64,000 bases of DNA from JBBROS01 sp965260995 (GTDB lineage Bacteria; Pseudomonadota; Alphaproteobacteria; Acetobacterales; Acetobacteraceae), in assembly GCA_965260995.1 (NCBI GenBank), contig CBDHCD010000002.1:248001-312000 (forward strand), in the 5' to 3' direction. The notes beneath the pieces were generated by a model. That model did not search any database. It saw only the letters and a program-made list of their open reading frames with translations, and was not told the origin of the DNA. The position numbers and the translations under genes were made by a program. Numbering within the stretch: position 1 is the stretch's first letter; each line of letters opens with the position of its first letter. Shown piece by piece: positions 43,490-52,438 of this stretch.

Positions 43490-44226
43490 TAAGTCGCCCG
43501 CCCGCCCGAAACGTCGAACACCGCCCCGGTGCTGAACGAGCAGTCCTCCGTCGCCAGCCAGCAGGCCAAAGCCGCGATCTCCTCCACCTGCACGAACCGC
43601 GCCATCGGGATCTTGGACAGCATGTAGGCGATCTGCGACTCGCTCATCTGCGCGAAGATGTCCGTCTTGGCCGCCGCCGGCGTCATGCAGTTGGCCAGCA
43701 CGCCGCGGCCCGCCAGCTCCTTGCCCAGCGACTTCGTCAGCCCGATTAGCCCGGCCTTGCTCGCGCTGTAGTGGCTGGCGTTCGGGTTGCCCTCCTTGCC
43801 GGCGACCGAGGCGATGTTGATGATCCGCCCGTAGCCCGCCTCGATCATCGCCGGGATCACCGCCGCGCACGTCAGCATCGGCGCCACCAGGTTCACCTCG
43901 ACCACGCGCCGCCACTGCTCCGCCGGCAGCTCCCAGGTCGGCGCGTTGCCGCCGGTGATGCCGGCGTTGTTGACCAGGATGTCGATGCGCCCGTGCCGGG
44001 CCATGGTGTCCGCCGCGGCGGCGCGCACGTCCGCCTCGCTGGTCAGCTCGACGACGTAGGTGCTGACCTCGCCGTCCAGCGCCGTCGCGCCGAGCGCCGC
44101 CGCGTCCAGGTCCCACAGCACCACCTTGGCCCCCGAGCGCAGCATCCGCTCGGCGATGGCGTGGCCGATCCCGCGCGCGCCGCCGGTCACGACCGCGACC
44201 CGGCCCTGCATGTCGAGTTGGTTCAT
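43486..44226 (-). CDS. Short-chain dehydrogenase/reductase (FabG-like)
   Basis: This 246-residue classical SDR has TGGARGIGHAIAE (cofactor), NNAG, the catalytic serine in INIASVAG and YSASK. It is probably an NAD(P)-dependent 3-oxoacyl or hydroxy-acid reductase; the substrate is not evident. ATG 44226 (MNQLDMQGRVAVVTGG) fits the family. Its TAG stop is part of the CTAG duplicated by the neighbouring IS, yet the coding sequence is untouched. Confidence 0.88.
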   Translation of the reverse strand: MNQLDMQGRVAVVTGGARGIGHAIAERMLRSGAKVVLWDLDAAALGATALDGEVSTYVVELTSEADVRAAAADTMARHGRIDILVNNAGITGGNAPTWELPAEQWRRVVEVNLVAPMLTCAAVIPAMIEAGYGRIINIASVAGKEGNPNASHYSASKAGLIGLTKSLGKELAGRGVLANCMTPAAAKTDIFAQMSESQIAYMLSKIPMARFVQVEEIAALACWLATEDCSFSTGAVFDVSGGRATY

Positions 44227-44298
44227 CGTCCTTCCTCCCTCAGCCGCGCCACCTTGCCCCGCCCTGGCCAGGCTCGCCACCCGCGGCCCGGACATGCC

Positions 44299-46176
44299 CT
44301 ACCCGGGATGGAAATGGGCATAGACCCGCCGCGCCGTCTCCCGGTTGATCCCCGGCGCCGCCTCCAGGTCCGCCAGCCCGGCCTGCTTGACCCCGCGCGC
44401 CGAGCCGAAATGGTTCAGCAGCGCCCGCTTCCGCGCCGCGCCCACGCCCGGCACCTCGTCCAGTTCGCTCGTCACCAGCGCCTTGCTCCGCCCGGCCCGG
44501 TGCGTCGTGATGGCGAACCGGTGCGTCTCGTCCCGCACCCGCTGCAGGTAGTACAGCACCGGGTCGCGCGGCGGCAGTTGGAACGGCGCGCGCCCGTCCA
44601 CGTGGAACCATTCCCGCCCCGCGTCCCGGTCGGGTCCCTTGGCGATGGCCACGACCGGGATCTGGTGCATCCCCAGGTCCTGCAGGATGCCGCGCACCGC
44701 CGAGAGCTGCCCCGCGCCGCCGTCGATCAGCAGCAGGTCGGGCATGGCGGGCGGCGGCCCCTCCCCCGCCTCGCTCGCCGCCTGCTCCTTGAGCGCCCGC
44801 CCGAACCGCCGGTCCAGCACCTCGCGCATCATCGCGAAGTCGTCGCCCGGCGCGATCGGCCCGCGGATCGAGTACTTGCGGTAAGCGGCCTTGGCGAACC
44901 CTTCCGGCCCCGCCACCACCATCACGCCGTAGGCATTCGTCCCCATGATGTGGCTGTTGTCGTAGCACTCGATCCGCTCCGGCGGCCCGGGCAGCCCGAA
45001 CAACTGCGCCACCCCCTCCAGCAGCTTCGCCTGGCCCGCGCTCTCCGCCAGCTTGCGCTCCAGCGCCTCCCGCGCGTTGGTCTCGGCGTGCAGCACGACG
45101 GCCCGCTTCTCGCCCCGCGCCGGCACCGCCAGATCGACCCGGCGGCCCGCCTTCAGCGCCAGCGCCTCGCCCAGCAGCTCCTGCTCCGGCAGCGGGTGGT
45201 TCAGCAGGACGGCGGGCGGCGGCGGCTTGTCGTCGTAGAACTGCGCCAGGAACGCCGCCAGCACGGCGTCCGCCTCCATCTCCCGCGCGTGCGTCGGGAA
45301 GAACGCCCGGTTGCCGTTGTTGCGACCGCCGCGGATGAAGAACACCTGCACGCAGGTCTGGCCGCCGATCTGGTGCGCCGCGATCACGTCGGCGTCGGAC
45401 AGGCTGGCCGGGTTGATGACGGCCGTGCCCTGCACGTGGGTCAAGCCCCGGATGCGGTCCCGGACCGCCGCCGCCCGCTCGAACTCGAGCGTCTCCGCCG
45501 CCTGCTCCATCTCGGCCGCCAGCGCCGCCTGCACCTTGCTGGCCTTGCCCGACAGGAACGCCCGCGCCTGCTCCACCAGCCGCGCGTAGTCCTCCGCCCC
45601 CACCCGCCCGACGCACGGCGCGCTGCACCGCCTGATCTGGAACAGCAGGCACGGCCGGGTGCGGCTGGCGAACACCGTGTCCTGGCAGGAGCGCAGCAGG
45701 AACACCCGCTGCATCGCGTTCACCGTCTGGTTGACCGCCCAGGCCGAGGCGAACGGCCCGTAGTAGCTGCCCTTTCGCGCCCGCGCGCCCCTGTGCTTGC
45801 TGATCTGCGGGAAGGCGTGGTCCTCCGTCAGCATCAGCCACGGATAGCTCTTGTCGTCGCGCAGCACGATGTTGAACCGCGGTTTCAGCCGCTTGATCAG
45901 GTTCGCCTCCAGCAGCAAGGCTTCCGCCTCGGTGTGGGTGGTGATGATCTCCATGCTGGCCGTCTCGGACACCATCCGTCGCAGTCGCTCCGGCAGCCGC
46001 GCCACCTGCGTGTAGCTGGTCACCCGCTTCCTCAGGCTGCGCGCCTTGCCGACGTAGAGCGCGTCCCCCTTGCCGTCGAGCATCCGATAAACGCCCGGGC
46101 TGAGCGGCATGGTCGCGAGCGCGCGCTCGACCACGCAGACGCCGATCGGGGAAGTGGGGGATGCTGGAACGTCCAT
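44299..46176 (-). CDS. uvrC: Excinuclease ABC subunit C
   Basis: This 625-residue nucleotide-excision nuclease makes the two cuts beside a lesion with UvrB. The GIY-YIG domain is PGVYRMLDGKGDALYVGKARSLRKRV (about 28-53); the UVR and central cysteine-rich region (CQDTVF, CLLFQIRRCSAPCVG) are seen; the RNase H-like domain has ECYDNSHIMG; two helix-hairpin-helix motifs end it (DEVPGVGAARKRALL). ATG 46176 is used. It is alone on the minus strand, with a 366-bp spacer upstream. Confidence 0.96.
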   Translation of the reverse strand: MDVPASPTSPIGVCVVERALATMPLSPGVYRMLDGKGDALYVGKARSLRKRVTSYTQVARLPERLRRMVSETASMEIITTHTEAEALLLEANLIKRLKPRFNIVLRDDKSYPWLMLTEDHAFPQISKHRGARARKGSYYGPFASAWAVNQTVNAMQRVFLLRSCQDTVFASRTRPCLLFQIRRCSAPCVGRVGAEDYARLVEQARAFLSGKASKVQAALAAEMEQAAETLEFERAAAVRDRIRGLTHVQGTAVINPASLSDADVIAAHQIGGQTCVQVFFIRGGRNNGNRAFFPTHAREMEADAVLAAFLAQFYDDKPPPPAVLLNHPLPEQELLGEALALKAGRRVDLAVPARGEKRAVVLHAETNAREALERKLAESAGQAKLLEGVAQLFGLPGPPERIECYDNSHIMGTNAYGVMVVAGPEGFAKAAYRKYSIRGPIAPGDDFAMMREVLDRRFGRALKEQAASEAGEGPPPAMPDLLLIDGGAGQLSAVRGILQDLGMHQIPVVAIAKGPDRDAGREWFHVDGRAPFQLPPRDPVLYYLQRVRDETHRFAITTHRAGRSKALVTSELDEVPGVGAARKRALLNHFGSARGVKQAGLADLEAAPGINRETARRVYAHFHPG

Positions 46177-46542
46177 GTCGACGTGATTAGGCTCCGTGAG
46201 CAGGCAAGCTCAAGGCTTTAGCACCGGCGGCCTGCGGAAAAGAATCCATCCCCCGAACCTGTGGATAACCTTGTGGGAAAGGGTTGGGCGAAATGTCCGC
46301 CGCCCCGATTCCACGGGCGTTTCGACGGTTTGCCGCAGAAGCAGGCACTCCTGCTTAACAGATTGATAACGCTAAACTTTCGCTTCCCTACGATCAGCGG
46401 GGGTCAACGAAGGCACCCATCCCGCTAAGAAACCAGGGACTCGCGCGAAGGGGGTGGATGAATTCCAGCCGCACCTCTATAAGCGGCGCGCAGGACCGCC
46501 CGCGCCAGTCTGGATCATCTCCTGGACCTCATCTCCCGGGCC
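46177..46542. promoter_or_regulatory. uvrC upstream spacer with perfect DnaA box
   Basis: This 366-bp region has no gene. TGTGGATAA at 46260-46268 is, on the other strand, the exact TTATCCACA DnaA box; TTGTGGGAAA (46271-46280) holds a weaker one. A moderately AT-rich stretch follows (46355-46385). It must also include the uvrC promoter. One perfect box is not proof of an origin. Confidence 0.45.
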
Positions 46543-46923
46543 TCACCGACCGCGCTCGATCTCCACCCCGACCGACGCCGCGTCCGCGAACACGTCCAGC
46601 TTCTCGACCCGCACCCACGCCCGCAGCACCCGCGCGTCCTCCAAGCACGCGCGGGCGATCCGTTCCGCCATCGTCTCCACCAGCCGCACGTGCCCGGCCG
46701 CCACGATGGCGCGCACCGCGTCCGCCACCCGCTCGTAGTCCACCACGTCGTCCAGCCGGTCCGCCGCCCCATCTTGCACGAGCCAGTCCCGCACCGCCAT
46801 ATCAACGTTGACCCGCACTCGTTGCGGCCCGCCGTGCTCGTGCGGATGGACGCCGATCGACGCCATCAGCAGCATGTCGCGCAGGAACACGTGCCGCACG
46901 CCCGGTCCCGCGATGCCGCTCAT
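46543..46923 (-). CDS. folB: Dihydroneopterin aldolase
   Basis: This 126-residue enzyme makes 6-hydroxymethyl-dihydropterin in folate synthesis. VFLRDMLLMASIGVHPHEHGGPQRVRVNVDM is the family N-terminus with the catalytic tyrosine/lysine regions (VDYERVADAV; LVETMAERIA; VRVEKLD) following. ATG 46923 overlaps the stop of the upstream SDR gene, so the two are co-translated. Confidence 0.9.
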   Translation of the reverse strand: MSGIAGPGVRHVFLRDMLLMASIGVHPHEHGGPQRVRVNVDMAVRDWLVQDGAADRLDDVVDYERVADAVRAIVAAGHVRLVETMAERIARACLEDARVLRAWVRVEKLDVFADAASVGVEIERGR

Positions 46924-47714
46924 TCCGGCGCCGCCCCGCCGGCCGGCGACCATTGCAGGTGCTGGCCGCCGTCCAGCGCCAGCATCTGCCCCGTCACCGA
47001 CGGCAGCGATAGCAGCGCCATCACCGCGTCCGCGACCTCCCCCGGCGTGGTGCCGCGCCCGAGCGGCACCGAGGCGCACTGGCGCGCGAACTGCGCCGGA
47101 GTCTGCCGGGTGCTGGCCAGGGCCGGACCCGGCCCGATCGCGTTCACCCGGACGCGCGGCGCGAGCGCCAGCGCCATCTGCCGGGTCAGCGACCACAACG
47201 CCGCCTTAGACACGGTGTAGGATATGAAATGCGGCGTCAGCGACCAGACCCGCTGGTCGAGCATGTTCACCACCACGCCCTCCGCCCCCTCCGGCAACCC
47301 CCGCGCCAACGCCTGCGTCAACACGAACGGCGCGCGAAGGTTCAGCTCCATATGCCGATCCCAACTGTCCCGCGTGGCATCGTCCCACTCGTCCCGCTCG
47401 AAGGCGCTGGCGTTATTGACGAGCACGCCCACCGGTCCCAGCGCCGCCGCCGCCTCCGGCAGCAACCGCCGCGCCGCGTCCTCCTGGCCGAGATCGGCCC
47501 GCAGGACCACGGCCCGGCCACCGCGCGCCCGCAGGCCCGCGGCCAGCGTCTCCGCCTCGTCCCGGCTGTCCCGGCAATGCACCGCCACGGCGAACCCGGC
47601 CGACGCCAGCGCCGCCGTGATCGCCGCCCCCAGCCGCTTGCCCCCCCCTGTCACCAGCGCCACCCGAGGCACCGCCGCCGAGACGTGTGACACTGGCACG
47701 ATTCGTTCCTTCAT
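46920..47714 (-). CDS. SDR-family oxidoreductase, probable FolM-type pteridine reductase
   Basis: This 264-residue SDR has VTGGGKRLGAAIT (the GxGKRxG variant typical of pteridine reductases), NNASAFERDEWDD, and YTVSKAALWSLTRQMA. The GKRLG motif and the four-base overlap with folB point to reduction of dihydrobiopterin or dihydromonapterin. ATG 47714 is used. It follows the CAU tRNA on the same strand. Confidence 0.85.
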   Translation of the reverse strand: MKERIVPVSHVSAAVPRVALVTGGGKRLGAAITAALASAGFAVAVHCRDSRDEAETLAAGLRARGGRAVVLRADLGQEDAARRLLPEAAAALGPVGVLVNNASAFERDEWDDATRDSWDRHMELNLRAPFVLTQALARGLPEGAEGVVVNMLDQRVWSLTPHFISYTVSKAALWSLTRQMALALAPRVRVNAIGPGPALASTRQTPAQFARQCASVPLGRGTTPGEVADAVMALLSLPSVTGQMLALDGGQHLQWSPAGGAAPE

Positions 47715-47780
47715 CGATTTGCCGGCGTGAAGTCCGGCAGGACCCCGGGCCGCGCTCCGCTGATGCGTCCCGCCTCTTGA

Positions 47781-47854
47781 TGCGCCCGGCAGGGCTCGAA
47801 CCTGCGACCAAGCCGTTATGAGCGGCCCGCTCTAACCAACTGAGCTACAGGCGC
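47781..47854 (-). tRNA. tRNA with CAU anticodon, probably tRNA-Ile2
   Basis: A 74-nt cloverleaf: acceptor GCGCCTG with CGGGCGC, discriminator A, D arm GCTC/GAGC, anticodon loop CTCATAA, T arm GCAGG/CCTGC. CCA is not encoded. Acceptor pairs C4-G69 and C5-G68 are those preferred by lysidine synthetase, so I favour tRNA-Ile reading AUA over elongator Met. It is not an initiator (a G1-C72 pair is present). Confidence 0.85.
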
Positions 47855-47916
47855 GTCTGGCACTCGCTCGCCCGCAGGGCTATACCCCCGCGCGCCCCAG
47901 CAGCATAGGACACCCC

Positions 47917-48441
47917 ATGGACCTCTCCAAGATCCCCTCCGGAAAGGACGTGCCGCACGACATCAACGTCGTCATCGAGATCCCGCAGGGCTCCCAGGTC
48001 AAGTACGAGATCGACAAGGAGAGCGGCGCGGTGTTCGTCGACCGGTTCCTGTTCACCCCCATGGCCTACCCCGCCGCCTACGGCTTCATCCCGGGCACGC
48101 TGGCCGCCGACGGCGACCCGGCCGACGCCCTCGTCCTCGCCCAGGCCCAGGTCCTCCCCGGCGTCGTCATCCGCGCCCGCCCCATCGGCATGCTGCAGAT
48201 GGAGGACGAGGCCGGGCAGGACGAGAAGATCATCTGCGTCCCGCACGACAAGGTCCACACCATCTACACCGGCACCAAGTCCGTGTTCGACCTGCCCGAG
48301 ATCGTCCGCCAGGGCATCGAGCACTTCTTCACCCGCTACAAGGACCTCGAACCCGGCAAGTGGGTGAAAGTCACCGGCTGGGCCGACCGCGAGGCCGCCG
48401 AGGAGGCGATCCGCAACTCATACGCCGCCGCCAAGGCCTGA
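47917..48441 (+). CDS. ppa: Inorganic pyrophosphatase
   Basis: This 174-residue family I enzyme hydrolyses PPi. YEIDKESGAVFVDRFL and the metal-binding DGDPADALV (Dx[DS]xxD-type) are present with YPAAYGFIPGT. A -10-like GCTATACCCCCGC lies at 47879-47891, about 26 bases before ATG 47917. It stands alone. Confidence 0.96.
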   Translation: MDLSKIPSGKDVPHDINVVIEIPQGSQVKYEIDKESGAVFVDRFLFTPMAYPAAYGFIPGTLAADGDPADALVLAQAQVLPGVVIRARPIGMLQMEDEAGQDEKIICVPHDKVHTIYTGTKSVFDLPEIVRQGIEHFFTRYKDLEPGKWVKVTGWADREAAEEAIRNSYAAAKA

Positions 48442-48522
48442 ACGGCCTGGCAGGCAGGGTCGGCCTTGAGGTCCGCCCCAAGGCCAGGCAAACCCCTCGC
48501 AGCCGCCCCAGGGAACGCTGTC

Positions 48523-49467
48523 GTGAACGCTGCCGTGCCGGTTGAGCCTGTCGCGGCGGTTCCAGCCGGACAACCTGGTCGAGGCGTCGCCCTGGACGGC
48601 GGCCTGTTCCTCCTGATGTGCCTGGTTTGGGGCAGCACCTGGATCGCCGCCAAGTACGGCGTCACGGCCATGCCGCCGATCCTGTTCGCGACGCTCCGCT
48701 ACGCGCTGGTGGCCCTGGTGCTGCTGTGCGTGAAGCCCGCCATCCTGCCCTTGTTGCGGGGGCCGTTCGGCCGCCGCATCTGGCTGACCGGCCTTCTGGT
48801 GAACACCGGCACCTACGCCCTGATCCTTTGGGGCATGCAGTACGTCGCCTCCGGCGTGTCCGCCCTCGTCAACCTGGCGATGATCGCGGTCGGCCTATAC
48901 GGGTTGGCGGTGCTTCGCGGCGAGGAGCGGCCCTCATGGCGGCACGCCGCGGCCCTGCTCCTGGGACTGGCCGGCCTGCTGGCGCTGTTCTACGATCGCC
49001 TCGGCGGCCATGGCCGAACGGACGAACTCTGGGGCGTCCTGGCGATCGTCGCGGGAAGCCTGAGCTACTGCCTCGGGTCGGTGCTGTCCCGGCCGTTGCT
49101 GGAGCACGTCGCCCCGCTGCCGCTCACCGGCGCGCAGGCGCTGACCGGCGGCGCCGGGCTCGCGTTGCTGTCGCTCGCCCTGGAACCCATCTCGGGACCG
49201 GCGTTCGCGGCCCTGTTCCAGCCACCGGTGCTGGCGAGCCTTCTGTTCATGGTCGTGTTCGGCACGTTCGTCGCCTACACGATCTTCCTGCGCCTCCTGA
49301 AAACCTGGGGATCGGCGCGCGCCGGGCTGTACGCCTTCGTGTCGCCGATCATCGCGTTGGTCTTGGGCGCGCTGGTGTTCGACGAGCCGCTCGGGCTCAA
49401 GCAGGCGATGGGCGCCGGCCTGTTGCTGTCGGCCGCCGCCCTCGCGATTCGTCGTGCCGAGCCTTGA
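48523..49467 (+). CDS. EamA/DMT-family transporter
   Basis: This 314-residue protein has ten hydrophobic helices in two EamA repeats (LMCLVWGSTWIAAKYG; LWGVLAIVAGSLSYCLGSVLSR). The family exports amino acids or other small metabolites across the inner membrane; the substrate is unknown. GTG 48523 is preferred because AGGGAA lies eight bases upstream; a TTG at 48466 would add 19 residues. Confidence 0.85.
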   Translation: MNAAVPVEPVAAVPAGQPGRGVALDGGLFLLMCLVWGSTWIAAKYGVTAMPPILFATLRYALVALVLLCVKPAILPLLRGPFGRRIWLTGLLVNTGTYALILWGMQYVASGVSALVNLAMIAVGLYGLAVLRGEERPSWRHAAALLLGLAGLLALFYDRLGGHGRTDELWGVLAIVAGSLSYCLGSVLSRPLLEHVAPLPLTGAQALTGGAGLALLSLALEPISGPAFAALFQPPVLASLLFMVVFGTFVAYTIFLRLLKTWGSARAGLYAFVSPIIALVLGALVFDEPLGLKQAMGAGLLLSAAALAIRRAEP

Positions 49468-49488
49468 CGCCGGGCCGCTCGCCGACAC

Positions 49489-50757
49489 TCACCCCACCCG
49501 CTCTATCCCGCCCATGTAGCCCCGCAGGGCCTCCGGCACCCAGATCCCCCCGTCCGCGTCCTGGTGCGTCTCCATCACCGCGATCAGCGCCCGTCCCACC
49601 GCCACCCCCGAGCCGTTCAGCGTGTGCACCGGCCCCGCCGCCTTGCCGTCCGCGCCGCGCATCCGCGCGCCCATCCGCCGCGCCTGGAACGCCCGCGTGT
49701 TGCTGCACGAACTGATCTCCCGCCACGCCCCTTGGCCCGGCAGCCACACCTCCAGGTCATAGGTCTTCGCCGCCCCGAACCCCGTGTCCCCCGCGCACAG
49801 CACCACGCGCCGGAAACAAAGCCCCAACGCCTCCAGCACCGCCTCCGCGCACGCCGTCATGCGCTCGTGCTCCTCCCCGCTCCGCTCCGGGTGCGTGATG
49901 CTCACCAGCTCCACCTTGCGGAACTGGTGCTGGCGCAGCATCCCCCGCGTGTCCCGCCCCGCCGCGCCCGCCTCGCTGCGGAAGCACTCGCTGAGCGCCG
50001 CCACCCGGATCGGCAGACTCGCCTCCGGCACCACCTGCCCCATCACCAGGCTGGTGAGCGGCACCTCGCTGGTCGGGATCAGCCACCGCCCGTCCGTGGT
50101 GCGGAACAGGTCGTCGGCGAACTTCGGCAGCTTGTCGGTGCCGTAGGCCGCCGCGTCGTTCACCAGCAGCGGCACCTGCGTCTCGGTGTAGCCGTGCCGG
50201 CCCACGTGCAGGTCGAGCATGAACTGCCCCAGCGCCCGCTCCAGCCGGGCCAGGCTCCCCTGCAGGATGGTGAACCGCGCCCCCGACATCCGCGCTGCCG
50301 GCTCGAACAGCATCCCGCCCAGCGCCTCGCCGAGCTCGAAGTGCTCCTTGAACTCGAAATCGGCCGCCCGCGGCGTGCCGACCTGCTTCACGACCACGTT
50401 CGCCGCCTCGTCCGCCCCGTCCGGCACGTCGGCGTCGAGCAGGTTCGGCAGCACCTCCAGCCGCTCGCGCACCGCGGCCTCCAGCTCGCCCGCCCGCTGC
50501 TCCAGCGCGGCCATCGCGTCGCGCAGCCCGGCCGCCTCCGCTTCCAGGGTCGCCGTGTCGCCGCCCTGCCGCCGCCCTTGCCCGACCTCCCGGGCCAGTG
50601 CGTTGCGCCGCGCCTGGCCCGCCTGCACCTCGGCCAGCGCCGCCCGCCGCTCGGAGTCGAGCCGCAGCACCGCGTTCGCCTCGGGCGGCAGGCCGCGCCG
50701 GGCCAGCGCCGCGTCGAAGCCCGCCGGGTCGGCCCGGATCGCCCGCAGGTCGTGCAT
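49489..50757 (-). CDS. serS: Seryl-tRNA synthetase
   Basis: This 422-residue class II synthetase has a coiled-coil tRNA-binding arm (about 30-105), then TSEVPLTSL, motif 2 FRSEAGAAGRDTRGMLRQHQF and motif 3 GSGVAVGRALIAVMETHQ. ATG 50757 overlaps the tatC stop. tatB-tatC-serS is a standard alphaproteobacterial order. Confidence 0.97.
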   Translation of the reverse strand: MHDLRAIRADPAGFDAALARRGLPPEANAVLRLDSERRAALAEVQAGQARRNALAREVGQGRRQGGDTATLEAEAAGLRDAMAALEQRAGELEAAVRERLEVLPNLLDADVPDGADEAANVVVKQVGTPRAADFEFKEHFELGEALGGMLFEPAARMSGARFTILQGSLARLERALGQFMLDLHVGRHGYTETQVPLLVNDAAAYGTDKLPKFADDLFRTTDGRWLIPTSEVPLTSLVMGQVVPEASLPIRVAALSECFRSEAGAAGRDTRGMLRQHQFRKVELVSITHPERSGEEHERMTACAEAVLEALGLCFRRVVLCAGDTGFGAAKTYDLEVWLPGQGAWREISSCSNTRAFQARRMGARMRGADGKAAGPVHTLNGSGVAVGRALIAVMETHQDADGGIWVPEALRGYMGGIERVG

Positions 50758-51542
50758 CAGGCGTCGACCGGCTTGGTTTCGACCATGCGGGCCGTCAGGA
50801 TGGAGATCTCGTAGAGCAGGATCATCGGTACCGCGAGGCCGGTCTGGGTGATCACGTCGGGCGGCGTGATCACCGCCGCGATGACGAACATGCCGACGTA
50901 GGCGTAGCGCCGGTAGTGCTTCAACCCCTTCGAGCTGATGATCCCCACCTTGGCCAGCAAGGTCAGCAGCACCGGCAACTGGAACGCGATGCCGAACGCG
51001 AAGATCAGCCGCATCACCAGGCTGAGGTACTCGCTCACCTTGGCCTCGAGCTGCACCGGCAGGCCCCCGCCGCCATCCGACGACTCGAAGCTGAGGAAGA
51101 ACTGCCAGGCGGTCGGGAACACGAAGTAGTAGGCCAGCGCCGCCCCGGCGACGAACAGCACCGGCGTCGCCAGCAGGAACGGCAGGAACGCCCGCTTCTC
51201 GCTGCGGTATAAGCCCGGCGCCACGAACAGGTAGACCTGCGTCGCCACCACCGGGAACGAGATGAACGCCGCCCCGAAGAACGCCACCTTGAGGTAGGTG
51301 AAGAACGCCTCGTACAGCGCCGTGAAGATCAGCCGCCGGTTCTGCCCGGTCTTGGTCACCAGGATGTCGGCCAGCGGCTGCGCCAGGAACGAGTAGATCG
51401 CCTCGCTGAAATGGTAGCACAGCGCGAAGCACGCCATGAACGCCACCGCCGACCACAGCAGCCGCCGCCTTAGCTCGACCAGGTGGTCGAGCAGCGGCAT
51501 CGGCTTGTCGTTGATCGGGTCGTCCGTCGTGGTGTCGGCCAA
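50757..51542 (-). CDS. tatC: Twin-arginine translocase subunit TatC
   Basis: This 261-residue, six-helix membrane protein is the Tat signal receptor. PLLDHLVELRRRLLWS carries the conserved Glu and Arg of the N-terminus; FQLPVLLTLLAKVGIIS and the PPDV loop follow. It starts with TTG (51542) after a 103-base spacer from tatB. No tatA is beside it here. Confidence 0.96.
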   Translation of the reverse strand: MADTTTDDPINDKPMPLLDHLVELRRRLLWSAVAFMACFALCYHFSEAIYSFLAQPLADILVTKTGQNRRLIFTALYEAFFTYLKVAFFGAAFISFPVVATQVYLFVAPGLYRSEKRAFLPFLLATPVLFVAGAALAYYFVFPTAWQFFLSFESSDGGGGLPVQLEAKVSEYLSLVMRLIFAFGIAFQLPVLLTLLAKVGIISSKGLKHYRRYAYVGMFVIAAVITPPDVITQTGLAVPMILLYEISILTARMVETKPVDA

Positions 51543-51645
51543 GGATCAGTTCCTGCTCGGGTGCGCGCGCCGGGTGGCGGCTGGTGCGCCCGGCCGAGCG
51601 TGTGCCGCCGCGCCCGCGGCGTGTCGAGTCATTCCGAACGCCGCG

Positions 51646-52245
51646 CTAGCCGTAAAGCGGCGTGCGCCGCGCCCCGGCCGCCTGCGCCACCGCCGCGGGC
51701 GGCACGAACGCCGGCGGCGGCGCAGGCGGCGTCGGCAACCCGGCTTCGGCGATGGCGGGCGGGATGAACGCCGGCGGCCCCGAAGCCTCCGAGGCGGCCT
51801 CCGCCGCTGCGGGGGCAGGCCCGTCCTCCTCCGACGCCGGGCTTGCCGCCCCCACCCGCCCGGCTTCCGTCACCCCGCCCTCCGTCAGCCCGCCCTCCGC
51901 CGCCACGGCCGGGCTGTCCGCCACCGGCACCGGCGGCGGAGCCGGGTTGATGTCGAACGGCTTGTCGGCGATCGTCTTGCGTAGCCCGCCGTCGCTGTCG
52001 ACCGCATCCAGGATTTTGCCCTTGATGTCCATGCGCCGGATGTCGGCGATGGTGTCGCGCACTTCGTGCAGGTTCGCCTCGCGCACCATCTCGTCGACGT
52101 GCGTCTGGAACTCGCCCGCCATCCGCCGCGCCTTCTTGATCACGTCGGCGACCGCCTTGATGGCCACGGGCAAGTCCTTCGGCCCGATCGCGATCAACGC
52201 GACCACCCCGATCAGGGCTATCTCAGACCAGGCGAAATCGAACAT
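51646..52245 (-). CDS. tatB: Twin-arginine translocase subunit TatB
   Basis: This 199-residue protein has one N-terminal membrane helix (MFDFAWSEIALIGVVALIAIGPKDLP with the glycine-proline hinge) and an amphipathic helix to about 75. The rest is a Pro/Ala/Glu-rich disordered tail, longer than in many relatives. It forms the receptor with TatC. TatA, usually upstream, is not present next to it. Confidence 0.93.
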   Translation of the reverse strand: MFDFAWSEIALIGVVALIAIGPKDLPVAIKAVADVIKKARRMAGEFQTHVDEMVREANLHEVRDTIADIRRMDIKGKILDAVDSDGGLRKTIADKPFDINPAPPPVPVADSPAVAAEGGLTEGGVTEAGRVGAASPASEEDGPAPAAAEAASEASGPPAFIPPAIAEAGLPTPPAPPPAFVPPAAVAQAAGARRTPLYG

Positions 52246-52335
52246 GACCGGACCGCACCCTCCGGCACTGCTTTAGCACGCCTCGCGCGACGGGGAAATC
52301 GGCCGTCTCGCCGCGCGAGCCGCCTCCTCCCGTCG

Positions 52336-52438
52336 CTAGAGCGGTTTCAGTTCGGTCGGACGCGCCTCGCGTCCGACCGAACTGAAACCGCGTGGAACGA
52401 TGGCTAGAGTGGTTTCGTGCAACATGAAACCGCTCTAG
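52336..52438. repeat. 103-bp palindromic repeat element with CTAGAG inverted ends
   Basis: CTAGAGCGGTTTC (52336-52348) is repeated as its exact complement at 52426-52438. Inside, 52341-52364 and 52368-52391 form a perfect 24-bp stem around CCT, and CTAGAGTGGTTTC at 52404-52416 pairs with the right end as a second hairpin. It behaves like a REP/MITE-type element between tatB and asd. Its right edge supplies the stop codon of the neighbouring hypothetical gene. Confidence 0.8.

Noticed and set aside
46255..46269. GAAC-N7-TAAC upstream of uvrC as an SOS box
   Set aside because: Only seven of eight core bases fit and it overlaps the DnaA-box match; too weak to claim LexA control of uvrC.
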